Source: Paracyclopina nana
Taxonomy: Eukaryota > Arthropoda > Copepoda > Cyclopoida > Cyclopettidae
Direction of reading: 5' to 3'
Assembly (NCBI GenBank): GCA_019096065.1
Contig: JAGUCH010000006.1
Coordinates: 1,942,001-2,006,000 of the forward strand
DNA: 64,000 nt
Both the position numbers and the translations under genes were made by a program. Positions 52,144 through 61,025 of the stretch are shown piece after piece. The notes below the pieces were generated by a model that was given only the letters and a program-made list of their open reading frames with translations, was not told the origin of the DNA and did no database searches. The number at the start of each line of letters is the position of its first letter. The first letter of the stretch is position 1.

Positions 52144-53982
52144 ATGCCTAAAAAGAGAGGATCCGGAGGAAAGAAACGAGGAAACCCCACCAGGCAAAGC
52201 TTGAGAAATCAAGGCCAAAATCCGTATGGTTACAAGGGTAAAATCAATCTTGAGATTTCTCCTTATCATCAGGCCTTGTTCGATCTCCGTGAGCAACGTA
52301 GCAATAATTCTGGGAATTCTTCTCGGGCTTCTCTGGTGGAGGAGGTACGTGAACAAGTTAGCGATCCGGAGCTAGCTGATCACATTGTGGAACTCATTGA
52401 ATCACCGGATTTGAATCGGTCATCACCCAGAGCTGAGGACCCTCAAGCCACCACAATGCCCGTCCAACACTCTCCCATGAATTATGACCCGAATGCCTCT
52501 ATGCTGCCTCCGACGCCCATGCCACCACCCCATAATCCTCAAGAAGGGCCAAGCAGGCGGTCAGGCAATCAAGCTCTGTCAGGTCCACCGACCACTACTG
52601 CTGCATTGCAGCCTCCCATGCCGCCCTTTCTTTCCAACCCTTCAACGTCTGGAGCTACTGGAAACGCAGGAGAATTTGTCACTCCTACCTCCACGGAGCT
52701 CACACAACAAACCATGATTCCAGCCTCCAATTTGTCTGGAGATACTCCTGGGAAACCAGGCGGCTCAAGAGCCACAGCTGGCATGAGGCCGCCACCATAC
52801 CAACAATCCTCGCAGGATGATGCTTCCTCGCAAGTGTCTTTGCCTAGCCAGGCTGCTGGATCAGGTATTCAGCCCCGGGGAAAAGGAGTGCCAAAAGGAG
52901 GAAAAAAGAAGGCTACGGGTTCTGGTCAAAGAAGCGAAGCAGAGTATGTTCCAAGGGGAACTTCCTCCCGACCGAGAGCAGCGAAGAAGAGTGCCAAACA
53001 ACTTCAGGAGATGAAGAATGCTGAGGTGGAAGCCTTTAATCATACTGAATCATTGCAGGCACTTTTTCAGATGACCAACCCGTTCGTCAGAAGGCAGAGA
53101 GAAGTTTTTCTCAACCAACAACGCCCAGTCAGCAAGGCTGACGCGCAAGAAGTCCTTCAACACCTTCGCTTTTACATCAAAGAATACGAGCGACTTTATG
53201 CAGCTTATGGAGCTGCCACCAACGCTGCTCAGATCGAGCCATCTGTTTCTTTGAAGGAGTCGTATAAGAAGAACTATAACGCCTGTCAAGCATTGCTGCA
53301 GGCTGCTCAGGAGATCATGAGAGCATATGATGATGGAGCTGTGCGCAGAGCCAGTGCCAATTTAGCCAATCAACCTGTTTTAACAGATGATGCTAGGAGT
53401 GGTTCTATGGCGGGGAGCATTGCTCCCAACTCTATGCAGGGCCCCTCAGTGCCTGTCTCCAATCAAGAGATTTCGTCGCATCAGCCAATGGTCAACCGGG
53501 TGGCCAGAACCACTGATGGTTCTCATCATGTGCTTATGGCTGATGGCACGTATCATTTTCTGCCCGCCGCGCAGTCAGCTGTTCAAGGAAATGCAGAGTG
53601 GCTGGCTCAGCAAGAAAGAGTGGCCGTGGAAGTCATCACTGGCGTGGCTGAGGCAACTACAGGCGCTCCGGCGCGCACTCAGGACTCGCAAGTTCCGAAC
53701 CGAGATTTGGCGCTCGGCCAGCCGACAACAAACAACATGGGAGCTCGTCAACAAGGTACGTCAAATATGGCTGAGTTTTCCAGCGCTGCTATTGATTATG
53801 GGGCGCGCGTCTCTGCCTTGAGGGAAGCTCACAGTATCATGCTGCAAGATATAGAAATTGATGCTCCTGCCGATGTTGTGGCCAACTATGAAACTTATTC
53901 CTCCGTGTTGGGCCATGCTCAAGAAGCTCGGCAAAACTTTGAAAGATTAGGTGGGGGATTCTATGTTGTTCGTGGACGCTGA
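52144..53982 (+). CDS. retroelement ORF1, basic proline-rich Gag-like protein
   Basis: An open frame of 612 codons starting 46 bases after the primer-binding site. The N-terminus is strongly basic (MPKKRGSGGKKRGNPTRQ). A long Pro/Gln/Ser/Thr-rich low-complexity region follows, then a second basic patch (GKGVPKGGKKKATGSGQR). A helical, charged region at about residues 280-420 (QLQEMKNAEVEAF, LQHLRFYIKEYERLYAAYG) could be a multimerisation or capsid-like segment. No zinc knuckle is present here; those lie in the downstream frame. The stop overlaps the next open frame by 32 bases in the +1 frame. The product is probably a structural or nucleic-acid-binding protein made from the genomic RNA. Confidence 0.7.
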   Translation: MPKKRGSGGKKRGNPTRQSLRNQGQNPYGYKGKINLEISPYHQALFDLREQRSNNSGNSSRASLVEEVREQVSDPELADHIVELIESPDLNRSSPRAEDPQATTMPVQHSPMNYDPNASMLPPTPMPPPHNPQEGPSRRSGNQALSGPPTTTAALQPPMPPFLSNPSTSGATGNAGEFVTPTSTELTQQTMIPASNLSGDTPGKPGGSRATAGMRPPPYQQSSQDDASSQVSLPSQAAGSGIQPRGKGVPKGGKKKATGSGQRSEAEYVPRGTSSRPRAAKKSAKQLQEMKNAEVEAFNHTESLQALFQMTNPFVRRQREVFLNQQRPVSKADAQEVLQHLRFYIKEYERLYAAYGAATNAAQIEPSVSLKESYKKNYNACQALLQAAQEIMRAYDDGAVRRASANLANQPVLTDDARSGSMAGSIAPNSMQGPSVPVSNQEISSHQPMVNRVARTTDGSHHVLMADGTYHFLPAAQSAVQGNAEWLAQQERVAVEVITGVAEATTGAPARTQDSQVPNRDLALGQPTTNNMGARQQGTSNMAEFSSAAIDYGARVSALREAHSIMLQDIEIDAPADVVANYETYSSVLGHAQEARQNFERLGGGFYVVRGR

Positions 53983-54835
53983 AAAATTGATAACAAGAAT
54001 AAGAAACCTTGCACGCAACCTCCCCAACACTGCCAGGCCTACTAGGCCTCCCAAGGACTTCTTCAATCCTTTTGACTATGGAGAAAATGCTGCGGAAACT
54101 AACAACAGAGGCCAAGTCGTGGGAAATGTCTATGTGCCGCATCGCGGACAAGCTGCTCCTGCTAATGAGGAGATACGACTTCCACCTCTCAACAGACCTC
54201 CACCATCAATACGACCATCGGTGCCTCAACCAAGCATGATCAATTCGGCCCCAACGGAGATTGGGAGGAGTAATGCTCCTAACCTGCCCACAGCCAATAG
54301 GCCCCCTGAAAGCATTGCTTACAGCCATGCAGGAGCCGTCTCGTCTGGATTTTTTGGTGCACATGAAGGACCGCCTCCATTTTTGCATCCTCAACCAGGG
54401 CCTCCTCTTGTTTACAGCAATGCTGGGCAGTATACCCCCTACACCTTGGCCAGTCATGCTCAACCACAGGTGATGCCTGGCATAAGTGTGTCAGCCAGTG
54501 GAACTCGACACCATCTGCCTGTAACAGGATCCTATGTGAGCAATGCTCACCAGCCCTTGAACCCAGGGTTCGTACATCAGGTTGGTCCACCTCAACAGGT
54601 CTTACAGGTCAGTCGACCACCCATTTATCCACCTCCACCAGTTCTGAATCCTCATGGCTACCCCACTGGAGGAGAAAACTTTGGTCAAGCTCAACCAGGT
54701 TTTCAAGCACATCCGTCTTCTTCTGGATATGGAGCTCAGCCTCAGGTAACTACGTGGGGTTCAAGCAGGTTCACCGGACCACATGTGCCGTCCTTTGGAC
54801 AAAACTACGCTGGAGTACAGAATCTGCAGCCTTGA
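53951..54835 (+). CDS. retroelement ORF2, proline-rich frame ended by TGA
   Basis: This frame lies in the +1 register relative to ORF1 and overlaps its end by 32 bases; a TAG lies directly before it. The first ATG is at about 53963. The frame runs about 290 codons of Pro/Gly/His/Gln-rich sequence (PPPSIRPSVPQPS, FLHPQPGPPLVYSNAGQ) without recognisable domains. It ends at a single TGA followed by CAA. Downstream the same frame stays open into the gag-pol frame, so ORF2 and pol are separated only by that one stop. It is probably a linker or N-terminal part of the polyprotein, reached by recoding or broken by mutation; sequence alone does not decide. Confidence 0.6.
   Translation: MGDSMLFVDAEKLITRIRNLARNLPNTARPTRPPKDFFNPFDYGENAAETNNRGQVVGNVYVPHRGQAAPANEEIRLPPLNRPPPSIRPSVPQPSMINSAPTEIGRSNAPNLPTANRPPESIAYSHAGAVSSGFFGAHEGPPPFLHPQPGPPLVYSNAGQYTPYTLASHAQPQVMPGISVSASGTRHHLPVTGSYVSNAHQPLNPGFVHQVGPPQQVLQVSRPPIYPPPPVLNPHGYPTGGENFGQAQPGFQAHPSSSGYGAQPQVTTWGSSRFTGPHVPSFGQNYAGVQNLQP
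54833..54835 (+). other. single in-frame TGA between ORF2 and pol
   Basis: A TGA followed by C is the only stop between ORF2 and the long pol frame in the same register. UGA-C is a leaky stop context in eukaryotes. It could be programmed readthrough or an inactivating mutation. Confidence 0.6.
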
Positions 54836-57800
54836 CAAGACTTTGGGAGTTATCAAGCGCCCCATTTGCAGCCTGCATTGCAGGGCAACTTTCCTGCAAG
54901 ATACAAGGCCAAGCTTCCACCCGTCAGTATGTATAAGTTCACAGGTCACGACGTCTCAGCCTTCTACCCCTTTCGCGATCAGTTTCGGTCTTTCATACAT
55001 GAGGATCCGACCATGCCATGGCCCGAAAAATATTCGAGACTCCTTGAACTTACGCAGGGCGGACCAGCCGGTGACTTTGTGAGTAGGCAGCCTCAGACTG
55101 AACAGGGCTATCTTTATTGTCTTGAGGCGCTGCAAGCTGATTATGGTTGTCCCAAGCTACAAATGGACTGTCTCATTAACAAGCTGATGACTATGGCTCC
55201 TCTTGATCATGAAAATGCTGCTAGTGTCATGACTGCAAAGCTTGCCGTCGGGGACATCTATCGACATGTGACCAATCATTGGGGCTATCCAGGCATCGCG
55301 GCCTCTATGGAACTCCATGACTCGTACATTTTTAGGTCTCTGCCCATGACAATGTCAACTCGAAATGACATTGATCAATTTATCAATGGCCGCAGTGATG
55401 ATTACAACTCTTACTTGAATGGAACGCTGTTTGAAAAGTGGTGTGACAAGAAATTGCACAGGCTGAGATCTCTTGCAGTCAATCCTGGACAGCAAAGTCG
55501 CCAGCCAAAGCCGCTTAGGACTGGCAACGCTGTCAACCACTACGAGGCCTTTCCACTAGATGAAGAATACCTGCCAACTGTGGTCGAAGCTGAATCAGCT
55601 CCCAACGTGAGTTCACTCTTACAATTTAGTTCCAGGAGCAATGCTCAAGCCACCGAGGAACTTATTATTCCGGATGAAAAAGAAGCGCATTTCACAATAC
55701 TCACTGTGACCAAAGGTGATCAGAAGTATTACACAAAGTGTCCAGAATGCAATTCTGCGGAGCATCGCTTCTACAATTGTCCTAGCATTTTGGCATTGCC
55801 ACCGAGAGGTCAAGCTCTCAAATGCTTCAAGTACAAGGCTTGCCTAAAGTGCATGGCAGGTGCACACAATGCGGCGAAGTGCATTCGAGACTGGAAATGT
55901 GAGAAGTGCCAATCAGAAAATCATCACACTCGTCTGCATGGCGCCTGGGACCACAAAACCGATCAAGGTGAGAAGTCAACTACCATGCCCAAGGCTGACC
56001 CGGAGGAAGCAACCCGCAATGCGGTAGGCAATGCGATGGCTCACATCGCTGAAATGCTTCAGAAGATCTCTGTAAGTCCTTCACAACCAGGAGAGGATGG
56101 ACTGGACCCGATCAAGGAAGGTTTACCCAAGGTGAGCAATAATCACTTTACTTCCGTTTCAGCCAGCATTGCTGGTGAGGACTGCTCTTTCTTGAGCTCT
56201 GAAGATGATATTGACGTCTTCGAACAGAGCAAAGTTAGTGATGCTAAAAGTGTTGACGACACGAAAGCTGAAATTGGGCCTATGGCTGGGAGCATTGCTC
56301 CTTCCATTTCTCCTGCCCCATCATTGTCAAAGAAGATCAACTCTGCGCAACGCACTCATAGGGATCTTCTCAGCTTTTGCGTGGTACCAATCATGGTGGC
56401 AAACCCCAAGAATCCAGATCACTACATAAAGGTAAATGCCTTTTTAGACACCGGCGCCCAACTCTCTTTAGTCTCAGAAAACCTCGCCAAGAAGCTTGAA
56501 TTGCAAGGAGTATCTGACGACCAAATTCTAAAAATGATTGCCACCACGGTCACTGTCACTAGCAATGCCGTTTCGCTGAGAATAAAGCCCGTAAAGGGGG
56601 GACAACATCATGATCTGTCATTACACACCATCACGGATTTGCCTTCCTCAGTCTCAGTGCCTCCACTCGAACGTCTGAAGAAAAAGTTTGAATATCTGAA
56701 AGGTCTCGAGCTGCCAACTTACGCCTCCCCACCGCAACCGGATCTTCTCATTGGAATCGACTACTACAATTTGATCATGCCTGAAAACATCATCCATAAA
56801 AAAGAAGGTGAACCATATGTATATGATTGCGCTCTCGGTAGGGTTATCACTTATTATACACCTGAGCAAGTGCGTGGTGCTTCTCAATTCGGTGTTATGT
56901 TGGGTCATGTGGCATTGCCACAAGAGCAACATGAAGCTCTTATGCCCCCCAAGCCACAATGCAATGTATGTGAAGGAAAAGACATTCCACCTCCTGCTGA
57001 ACTGTTGAAAGCCTTGTGGGAATTTGACAATCCACTTGGGCCACCACCTTTAGCAATGCTAAGCGTCAATGACAAACGGGCCTTGGACATTCTGGTGGAC
57101 TCGATCACTCAACTGGATAGCAGGCAGTATCAGATGAGCCCAATGTGGCGTCACGGCGAGCCTTACTTCATCAACAACCGATTGGCAGTCATGAAAGCCA
57201 CTGCTGGAGTGGAAAGAAGACTCAAGCTCTTTGACATGCCAACCTATGAAAAAGCTACTCAAGAACTCAAAGAGTGGCTCGAACTGGGATTTATTCGGGT
57301 TTTAGATCCAGACGTCGATGATTTGAACGATGGATATTACTTGGATTGGCTTCTGGTTGAGCATAAGGACAAGCCAAGCATGCCAGTGCGCGTTGTTTTT
57401 GACGGGTCAAGAAAACACAACGGTAAGAGTTTGAATGATGCTCTTTTGCCCGGCCCCAAACTGCAACGCAATGTGTTTGAGATCTTAATTGGAGCTAGAG
57501 AAAAACCCGTCATAATCGTAACCGACATTTCCAAAATGTTCCTAAGATTCGCGCTTGATCCAGAATCTAGAAAGTTTCATCGATTTGTGTGGCAAGGAGT
57601 TCACTATGAAGCCAATTCAGTTGTTTTCGGCACGGCCAGTGCTCCTTGTATGGCCAATTTTGCGGTCAAACACCACATTTCACAATTTCAAGATTCGCAT
57701 CCATTGGGCTACAAGATTCTGGATAACAGCCTCTATGTTGACGATGTTTTTGCCTCGGTGGAGGACGAAAAAGAAGGAAGAGAGGCTGTCAAACAAATTT

Positions 57801-60682
57801 TGGACCTTGGTGAAAAAGGAAACATGCCCTTTCGCAAATGGGGGAGCAATGCTCTCTCAGTATTGGAAGACATCGATGACGATTTGAAACTTCCAGGGTT
57901 CATGGTCTCCTCTGATTCCACCGAAGTCACAAAAGCTCTTGGAATGTATGTAGATTGCATTGGGGATCAAATTGTGTACAAACCTCCCTCCTATGACGCA
58001 TTGCGTCACGCACCATTAACTTTGCGAATCATGGCACAATTTGTGCCACGTCTTTTTGACCCATTAGGCTTGCTCAATCCATTCGTATTAAGGGGAAAGT
58101 TGCTCATCCAACGGGTCATGGCATTACAAACCGTTTTCAACATTGACTGGGATACGGTGTTTGATATGATTGATTCTGAGGAAGTTGACAAAATCAGCAA
58201 AGAATGGTACCAATATGTTGAGGAGGTGAGTCATGTTGAACTATTCCGTATCCCTCGCGCAATGCGCCACAGACCTGCAAAAAGCATTGCTTTGCACATC
58301 TTCTGCGATTCAAGTGACTACGCTAAGGGTGCCGCCGCTTACATATGTGCAACTTATGAAAATGACACTTATGATTGCACGCTACTCGCTTCACGCATGA
58401 AAATTGCATCCTTGTCAGAAACGCGTTCAATCACGGAAATGGAGCTCGAAAGTTGTGTCATTGGCGCCGAACTCTGCGAAGATGTACTGAGAAGCCTGGA
58501 GCATGTTGACGAAGTACATTTGTGGACAGATTCGCAATGTGCGTTGACATGGATTTCAAAACCCTCATGTAACTGGAGAAAATGGGTGGCTAGAAGAGTC
58601 ACTTTGATAGTGGAGAAGACCATCAACCATTTCTGGCATCACGTTCCAGGTAGGATCAATTCTGCTGATTTAGTCTCTAGGGGCTGCAGCGTTGCTGCAC
58701 TAGCAGACTCTGATTTATGGATTCATGGTCCACCCTTCCTAAGAGGACCCAAAGACAAATACCCTTCTTGGACACCAAAAATCACTGATGACGAAAGAGC
58801 CGCATTGGAAAAGTATGCAAAAGAAGGTCACAACCCAAGAAAAGCTAAGAAAGTCATGAAAAAAGTTGTCATGCTCGGACTATTTGACAGGCTGGGAGGG
58901 TATTATGTCCCTAAACATCTTAGACCCACGGCAGCTGTGCGAGAGCTTTGGGATTATGCCAGGAGCAATGCTTGTCATGTCAAATTGTCCTCGCTAAATA
59001 GCTGGTCGAGAGCTGTGAGGGCTCTCTGTGTGTGTAGTCGATTTTTTCATTTCATCGCTTATGGCCGAGAAGCAATGCTTCAAGGACCATTTACTGAGCA
59101 AGAACTTACTCGTGCAGAGGCTAGCATTGCTACCTGGCTGCAACAGAAGGAGTACAGGAATGAACTAGACTACTTCATGGAAAAGGGTCATTGGCCAAGA
59201 GGAAGCAGATTAGCATTGCTAGATCCAGTCCTCAGTCCCTTAGGCGAGTTGAGAACAAAAGGAAGACTAGACAGCTCACCAGTGCAGTGGATAGGCAGGA
59301 GACAATTGATAGTACCAGGAGAGGGACGAAGACTTGTACTAGAAGATGCACACAAGAAGCTTGGTCATGGTCTAGGACGACTGAGGTACCTAAATGAAGT
59401 ACAGTTGAAGTACAGCGTGCCTGGCGGTAAGAGAATTATGACCGAAATTTTGAATCATTGTGCAATGTGCGCCAGGATCAAGCTGGTCTCCCTCCCACCC
59501 CATATGGGCTTGCTACCGCCACATGCCGTACCTTTGACAGAATTTCTGCCATTTCGTTATACGAGCTTTGACATGTGTGGACCCTTCAGAACCCAATTCA
59601 ATCGATCTGAGTATCTGATGTACGTAGTCGTCTTCATTTGTCTCCACTCGAAAGCGATTCACTGTGAAGAGTTGTATGACATGAGCACTGATTGTCTTAT
59701 GCGTGCGCTGGAAATGTTTGTGTCAAGAAGAGGCTGCCCGCACATGTTGAGAAGTGATAATGGCAGCAACTTTATAGGCTGTAGAGAATCTATCAGGCTC
59801 AATCCTCGCTATGTTGAATTTTTGGACAAATTGCGGGTTGTTGATTGGGAGAAATTGAGACAATTTGGGGGACAAATAGGCATAGTGGAATGGACACTCT
59901 CTCCACCCTACTCTCCTAACTTCAATGGACTCGCTGAAGCAAGCATAGCTATCTTTAAGAAAGCTCTCTATCGACACTTTTCAAGCAGTGTGACCAATAT
60001 TGAGGACTTTCGCTATCTTATCATCAAAGCCGAGGGATTTGCTAATGGACGACCAATTGGCGAGATTGACGGCCACTTTCTTACTCCTAATCATTTTCTG
60101 ACCAGAGGACCTCCTGGAGATGTGGTACCAGTGATCGACCCAGATCAGCTGACCACATTGGAAGCAAGATTCAGACTTATTGAGACTGCATTGCAGTCTT
60201 TGTGGGATTATTGGTCAAAGGAGCTAGTTGAAAGACTTAGAAAAATGCCGATCTGGACGCACCACAGAGATCGCTTAAAAGAAGGAGATGTGGTAGCAGT
60301 CTTAGAGAAACCTCACTTTCATCGAAGATATTGTTGGCCACTCGGCATAATACAGAGAGCATTTCGAGATCAGGATGGCGAATGCAGAAGAGCTGTGGTG
60401 AGAATGATCCCTCCAGGAGAATTTGAGCCTGTCTATTATGAGAAGTCCACGCAGTTCTTGATTCCATTGGAAGTCTTCAAGGACTCTGATGAATTCATCC
60501 TCTATAAAAGACCAGGTGATCAAGGAGAAACTCCTAACTTGGACCATCTTCGCAACGATAAAGACTGGGAAAGCCTTGAAAGGTACGTCAACTTTAGTCA
60601 AAATCGTCCAACTGGAAACGAATCTCATCGAGATTTTCCAATACGCTCCAGTCCCACTGTGACTCTAGGCGATGTTCTTTAA
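54836..60682 (+). CDS. BEL/Pao Gag-Pol polyprotein frame (zinc knuckles, protease, RT, RNase H, integrase)
   Basis: An uninterrupted frame of over 1,900 codons. Positions here count from 54866. Residues 27-200 form a Gag segment (YKFTGHDVSAFYPFRDQF, YGCPKLQMDCLINKL) like DUF1759. Cys/His knuckles lie at about 291-358 (CPECNSAEHRFYNC, CLKCMAGAHNAAKC, CEKCQSENHHTRLH). The aspartic protease motif DTGAQ is at about 528. The RT region has RVVFDGSRKHNG and a YVDD catalytic box at about 957. RNase H has FCDSSDYAKGAAAY at about 1148 and LWTDSQCAL at about 1219. Integrase has an HHCC zinc site (HKKLGH, CAMC; about 1495-1535) and D, D, E residues at about 1568, 1630 and 1690. A DUF5641-like tail (RDRLKEGDVVAVLEKPHFHRRYCWPLG) ends the protein. 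All catalytic signatures are present, suggesting a fairly recent copy. Confidence 0.9.
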   Translation, partial: QDFGSYQAPHLQPALQGNFPARYKAKLPPVSMYKFTGHDVSAFYPFRDQFRSFIHEDPTMPWPEKYSRLLELTQGGPAGDFVSRQPQTEQGYLYCLEALQADYGCPKLQMDCLINKLMTMAPLDHENAASVMTAKLAVGDIYRHVTNHWGYPGIAASMELHDSYIFRSLPMTMSTRNDIDQFINGRSDDYNSYLNGTLFEKWCDKKLHRLRSLAVNPGQQSRQPKPLRTGNAVNHYEAFPLDEEYLPTVVEAESAPNVSSLLQFSSRSNAQATEELIIPDEKEAHFTILTVTKGDQKYYTKCPECNSAEHRFYNCPSILALPPRGQALKCFKYKACLKCMAGAHNAAKCIRDWKCEKCQSENHHTRLHGAWDHKTDQGEKSTTMPKADPEEATRNAVGNAMAHIAEMLQKISVSPSQPGEDGLDPIKEGLPKVSNNHFTSVSASIAGEDCSFLSSEDDIDVFEQSKVSDAKSVDDTKAEIGPMAGSIAPSISPAPSLSKKINSAQRTHRDLLSFCVVPIMVANPKNPDHYIKVNAFLDTGAQLSLVSENLAKKLELQGVSDDQILKMIATTVTVTSNAVSLRIKPVKGGQHHDLSLHTITDLPSSVSVPPLERLKKKFEYLKGLELPTYASPPQPDLLIGIDYYNLIMPENIIHKKEGEPYVYDCALGRVITYYTPEQVRGASQFGVMLGHVALPQEQHEALMPPKPQCNVCEGKDIPPPAELLKALWEFDNPLGPPPLAMLSVNDKRALDILVDSITQLDSRQYQMSPMWRHGEPYFINNRLAVMKATAGVERRLKLFDMPTYEKATQELKEWLELGFIRVLDPDVDDLNDGYYLDWLLVEHKDKPSMPVRVVFDGSRKHNGKSLNDALLPGPKLQRNVFEILIGAREKPVIIVTDISKMFLRFALDPESRKFHRFVWQGVHYEANSVVFGTASAPCMANFAVKHHISQFQDSHPLGYKILDNSLYVDDVFASVEDEKEGREAVKQILDLGEKGNMPFRKWGSNALSVLEDIDDDLKLPGFMVSSDSTEVTKALGMYVDCIGDQIVYKPPSYDALRHAPLTLRIMAQFVPRLFDPLGLLNPFVLRGKLLIQRVMALQTVFNIDWDTVFDMIDSEEVDKISKEWYQYVEEVSHVELFRIPRAMRHRPAKSIALHIFCDSSDYAKGAAAYICATYENDTYDCTLLASRMKIASLSETRSITEMELESCVIGAELCEDVLRSLEHVDEVHLWTDSQCALTWISKPSCNWRKWVARRVTLIVEKTINHFWHHVPGRINSADLVSRGCSVAALADSDLWIHGPPFLRGPKDKYPSWTPKITDDERAALEKYAKEGHNPRKAKKVMKKVVMLGLFDRLGGYYVPKHLRPTAAVRELWDYARSNACHVKLSSLNSWSRAVRALCVCSRFFHFIAYGREAMLQGPFTEQELTRAEASIATWLQQKEYRNELDYFMEKGHWPRGSRLALLDPVLSPLGELRTKGRLDSSPVQWIGRRQLIVPGEGRRLVLEDAHKKLGHGLGRLRYLNEVQLKYSVPGGKRIMTEILNHCAMCARIKLVSLPPHMGLLPPHAVPLTEFLPFRYTSFDMCGPFRTQFNRSEYLMYVVVFICLHSKAIHCEELYDMSTDCLMRALEMFVSRRGCPHMLRSDNGSNFIGCRESIRLNPRYVEFLDKLRVVDWEKLRQFGGQIGIVEWTLSPPYSPNFNGLAEASIAIFKKALYRHFSSSVTNIEDFRYLIIKAEGFANGRPIGEIDGHFLTPNHFLTRGPPGDVVPVIDPDQLTTLEARFRLIETALQSLWDYWSKELVERLRKMPIWTHHRDRLKEGDVVAVLEKPHFHRRYCWPLGIIQRAFRDQDGECRRAVVRMIPPGEFEPVYYEKSTQFLIPLEVFKDSDEFILYKRPGDQGETPNLDHLRNDKDWESLERYVNFSQNRPTGNESHRDFPIRSSPTVTLGDVL
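60183..60199 (+). repeat. 17-base perfect palindrome of the GCATTGC family
   Basis: AGACTGCATTGCAGTCT: five arm pairs, inside the C-terminal part of the pol frame. Confidence 0.9.
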
Positions 60683-60747
60683 CTAATTAAGCATTGCTTC
60701 ACTGCGCATTGCGCCTCCATTCTAGTCATTTATATTTAATTGAAATT

Positions 60748-60753
60748 GGGGGG
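60748..60753 (+). promoter_or_regulatory. G-run, possible polypurine tract
   Basis: A run of six G preceded by GAAATT lies 65 bases after the pol stop, where a plus-strand primer would be expected. What follows does not match the 5' LTR, so the assignment is weak. Confidence 0.25.
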
Positions 60754-60990
60754 ACATTCCGTTCACTCTCCAGTTTTTATTGCTCGCATTGCGCGTAATC
60801 TTGTACCAGTGGTCGCAGCTCGCATTGCGAGAAAGGTTGCGAGAATTTCGGTGCGGAAAATTACCCTTTGTTCCGTTCACGCAACCTAGCCAAGTTATCC
60901 ACGGCTTAGCTGGTTTTTTGTTGTTGTTTTGTCCGCTCAACTTTCCGTTTCCGCCCTCTTTATGGTGTGAGAAAAACAAATTATTCTTCG

Positions 60991-60997
60991 TATAAAA
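60991..60997 (+). promoter_or_regulatory. TATA-box candidate for the last open frame
   Basis: TATAAAA lies 35 bases before the ATG at 61026, after a spacer with four palindromes. It suggests that the downstream frame has its own transcript, or a very short leader. Confidence 0.4.
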
Positions 60998-61025
60998 AGT
61001 GAATAAAAAGTGCACACTCGAAAAA

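Larger units (their letters stand above)
51700..60682 (+). mobile_element. BEL/Pao-type LTR retroelement; 3' limit not found
   Basis: A retroelement with, in order, a candidate 5' LTR, a primer-binding site, ORF1, ORF2 and a gag-protease-RT-RNase H-integrase frame. The RT (YVDD box), DTGAQ protease and late integrase with a DUF5641-like tail are in the order of the BEL/Pao group. A matching 3' LTR was looked for in 60.7-64 kb and not seen. The element may therefore be truncated, or it may extend past the window and include the frame starting at 61026. Two breaks lie in the coding region: a +1 frame change near 53951-53982 and an in-frame TGA at 54833-54835. The RT, RNase H and integrase motifs are otherwise intact. 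The GCATTGC palindromes run through the whole element. Confidence 0.85.
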
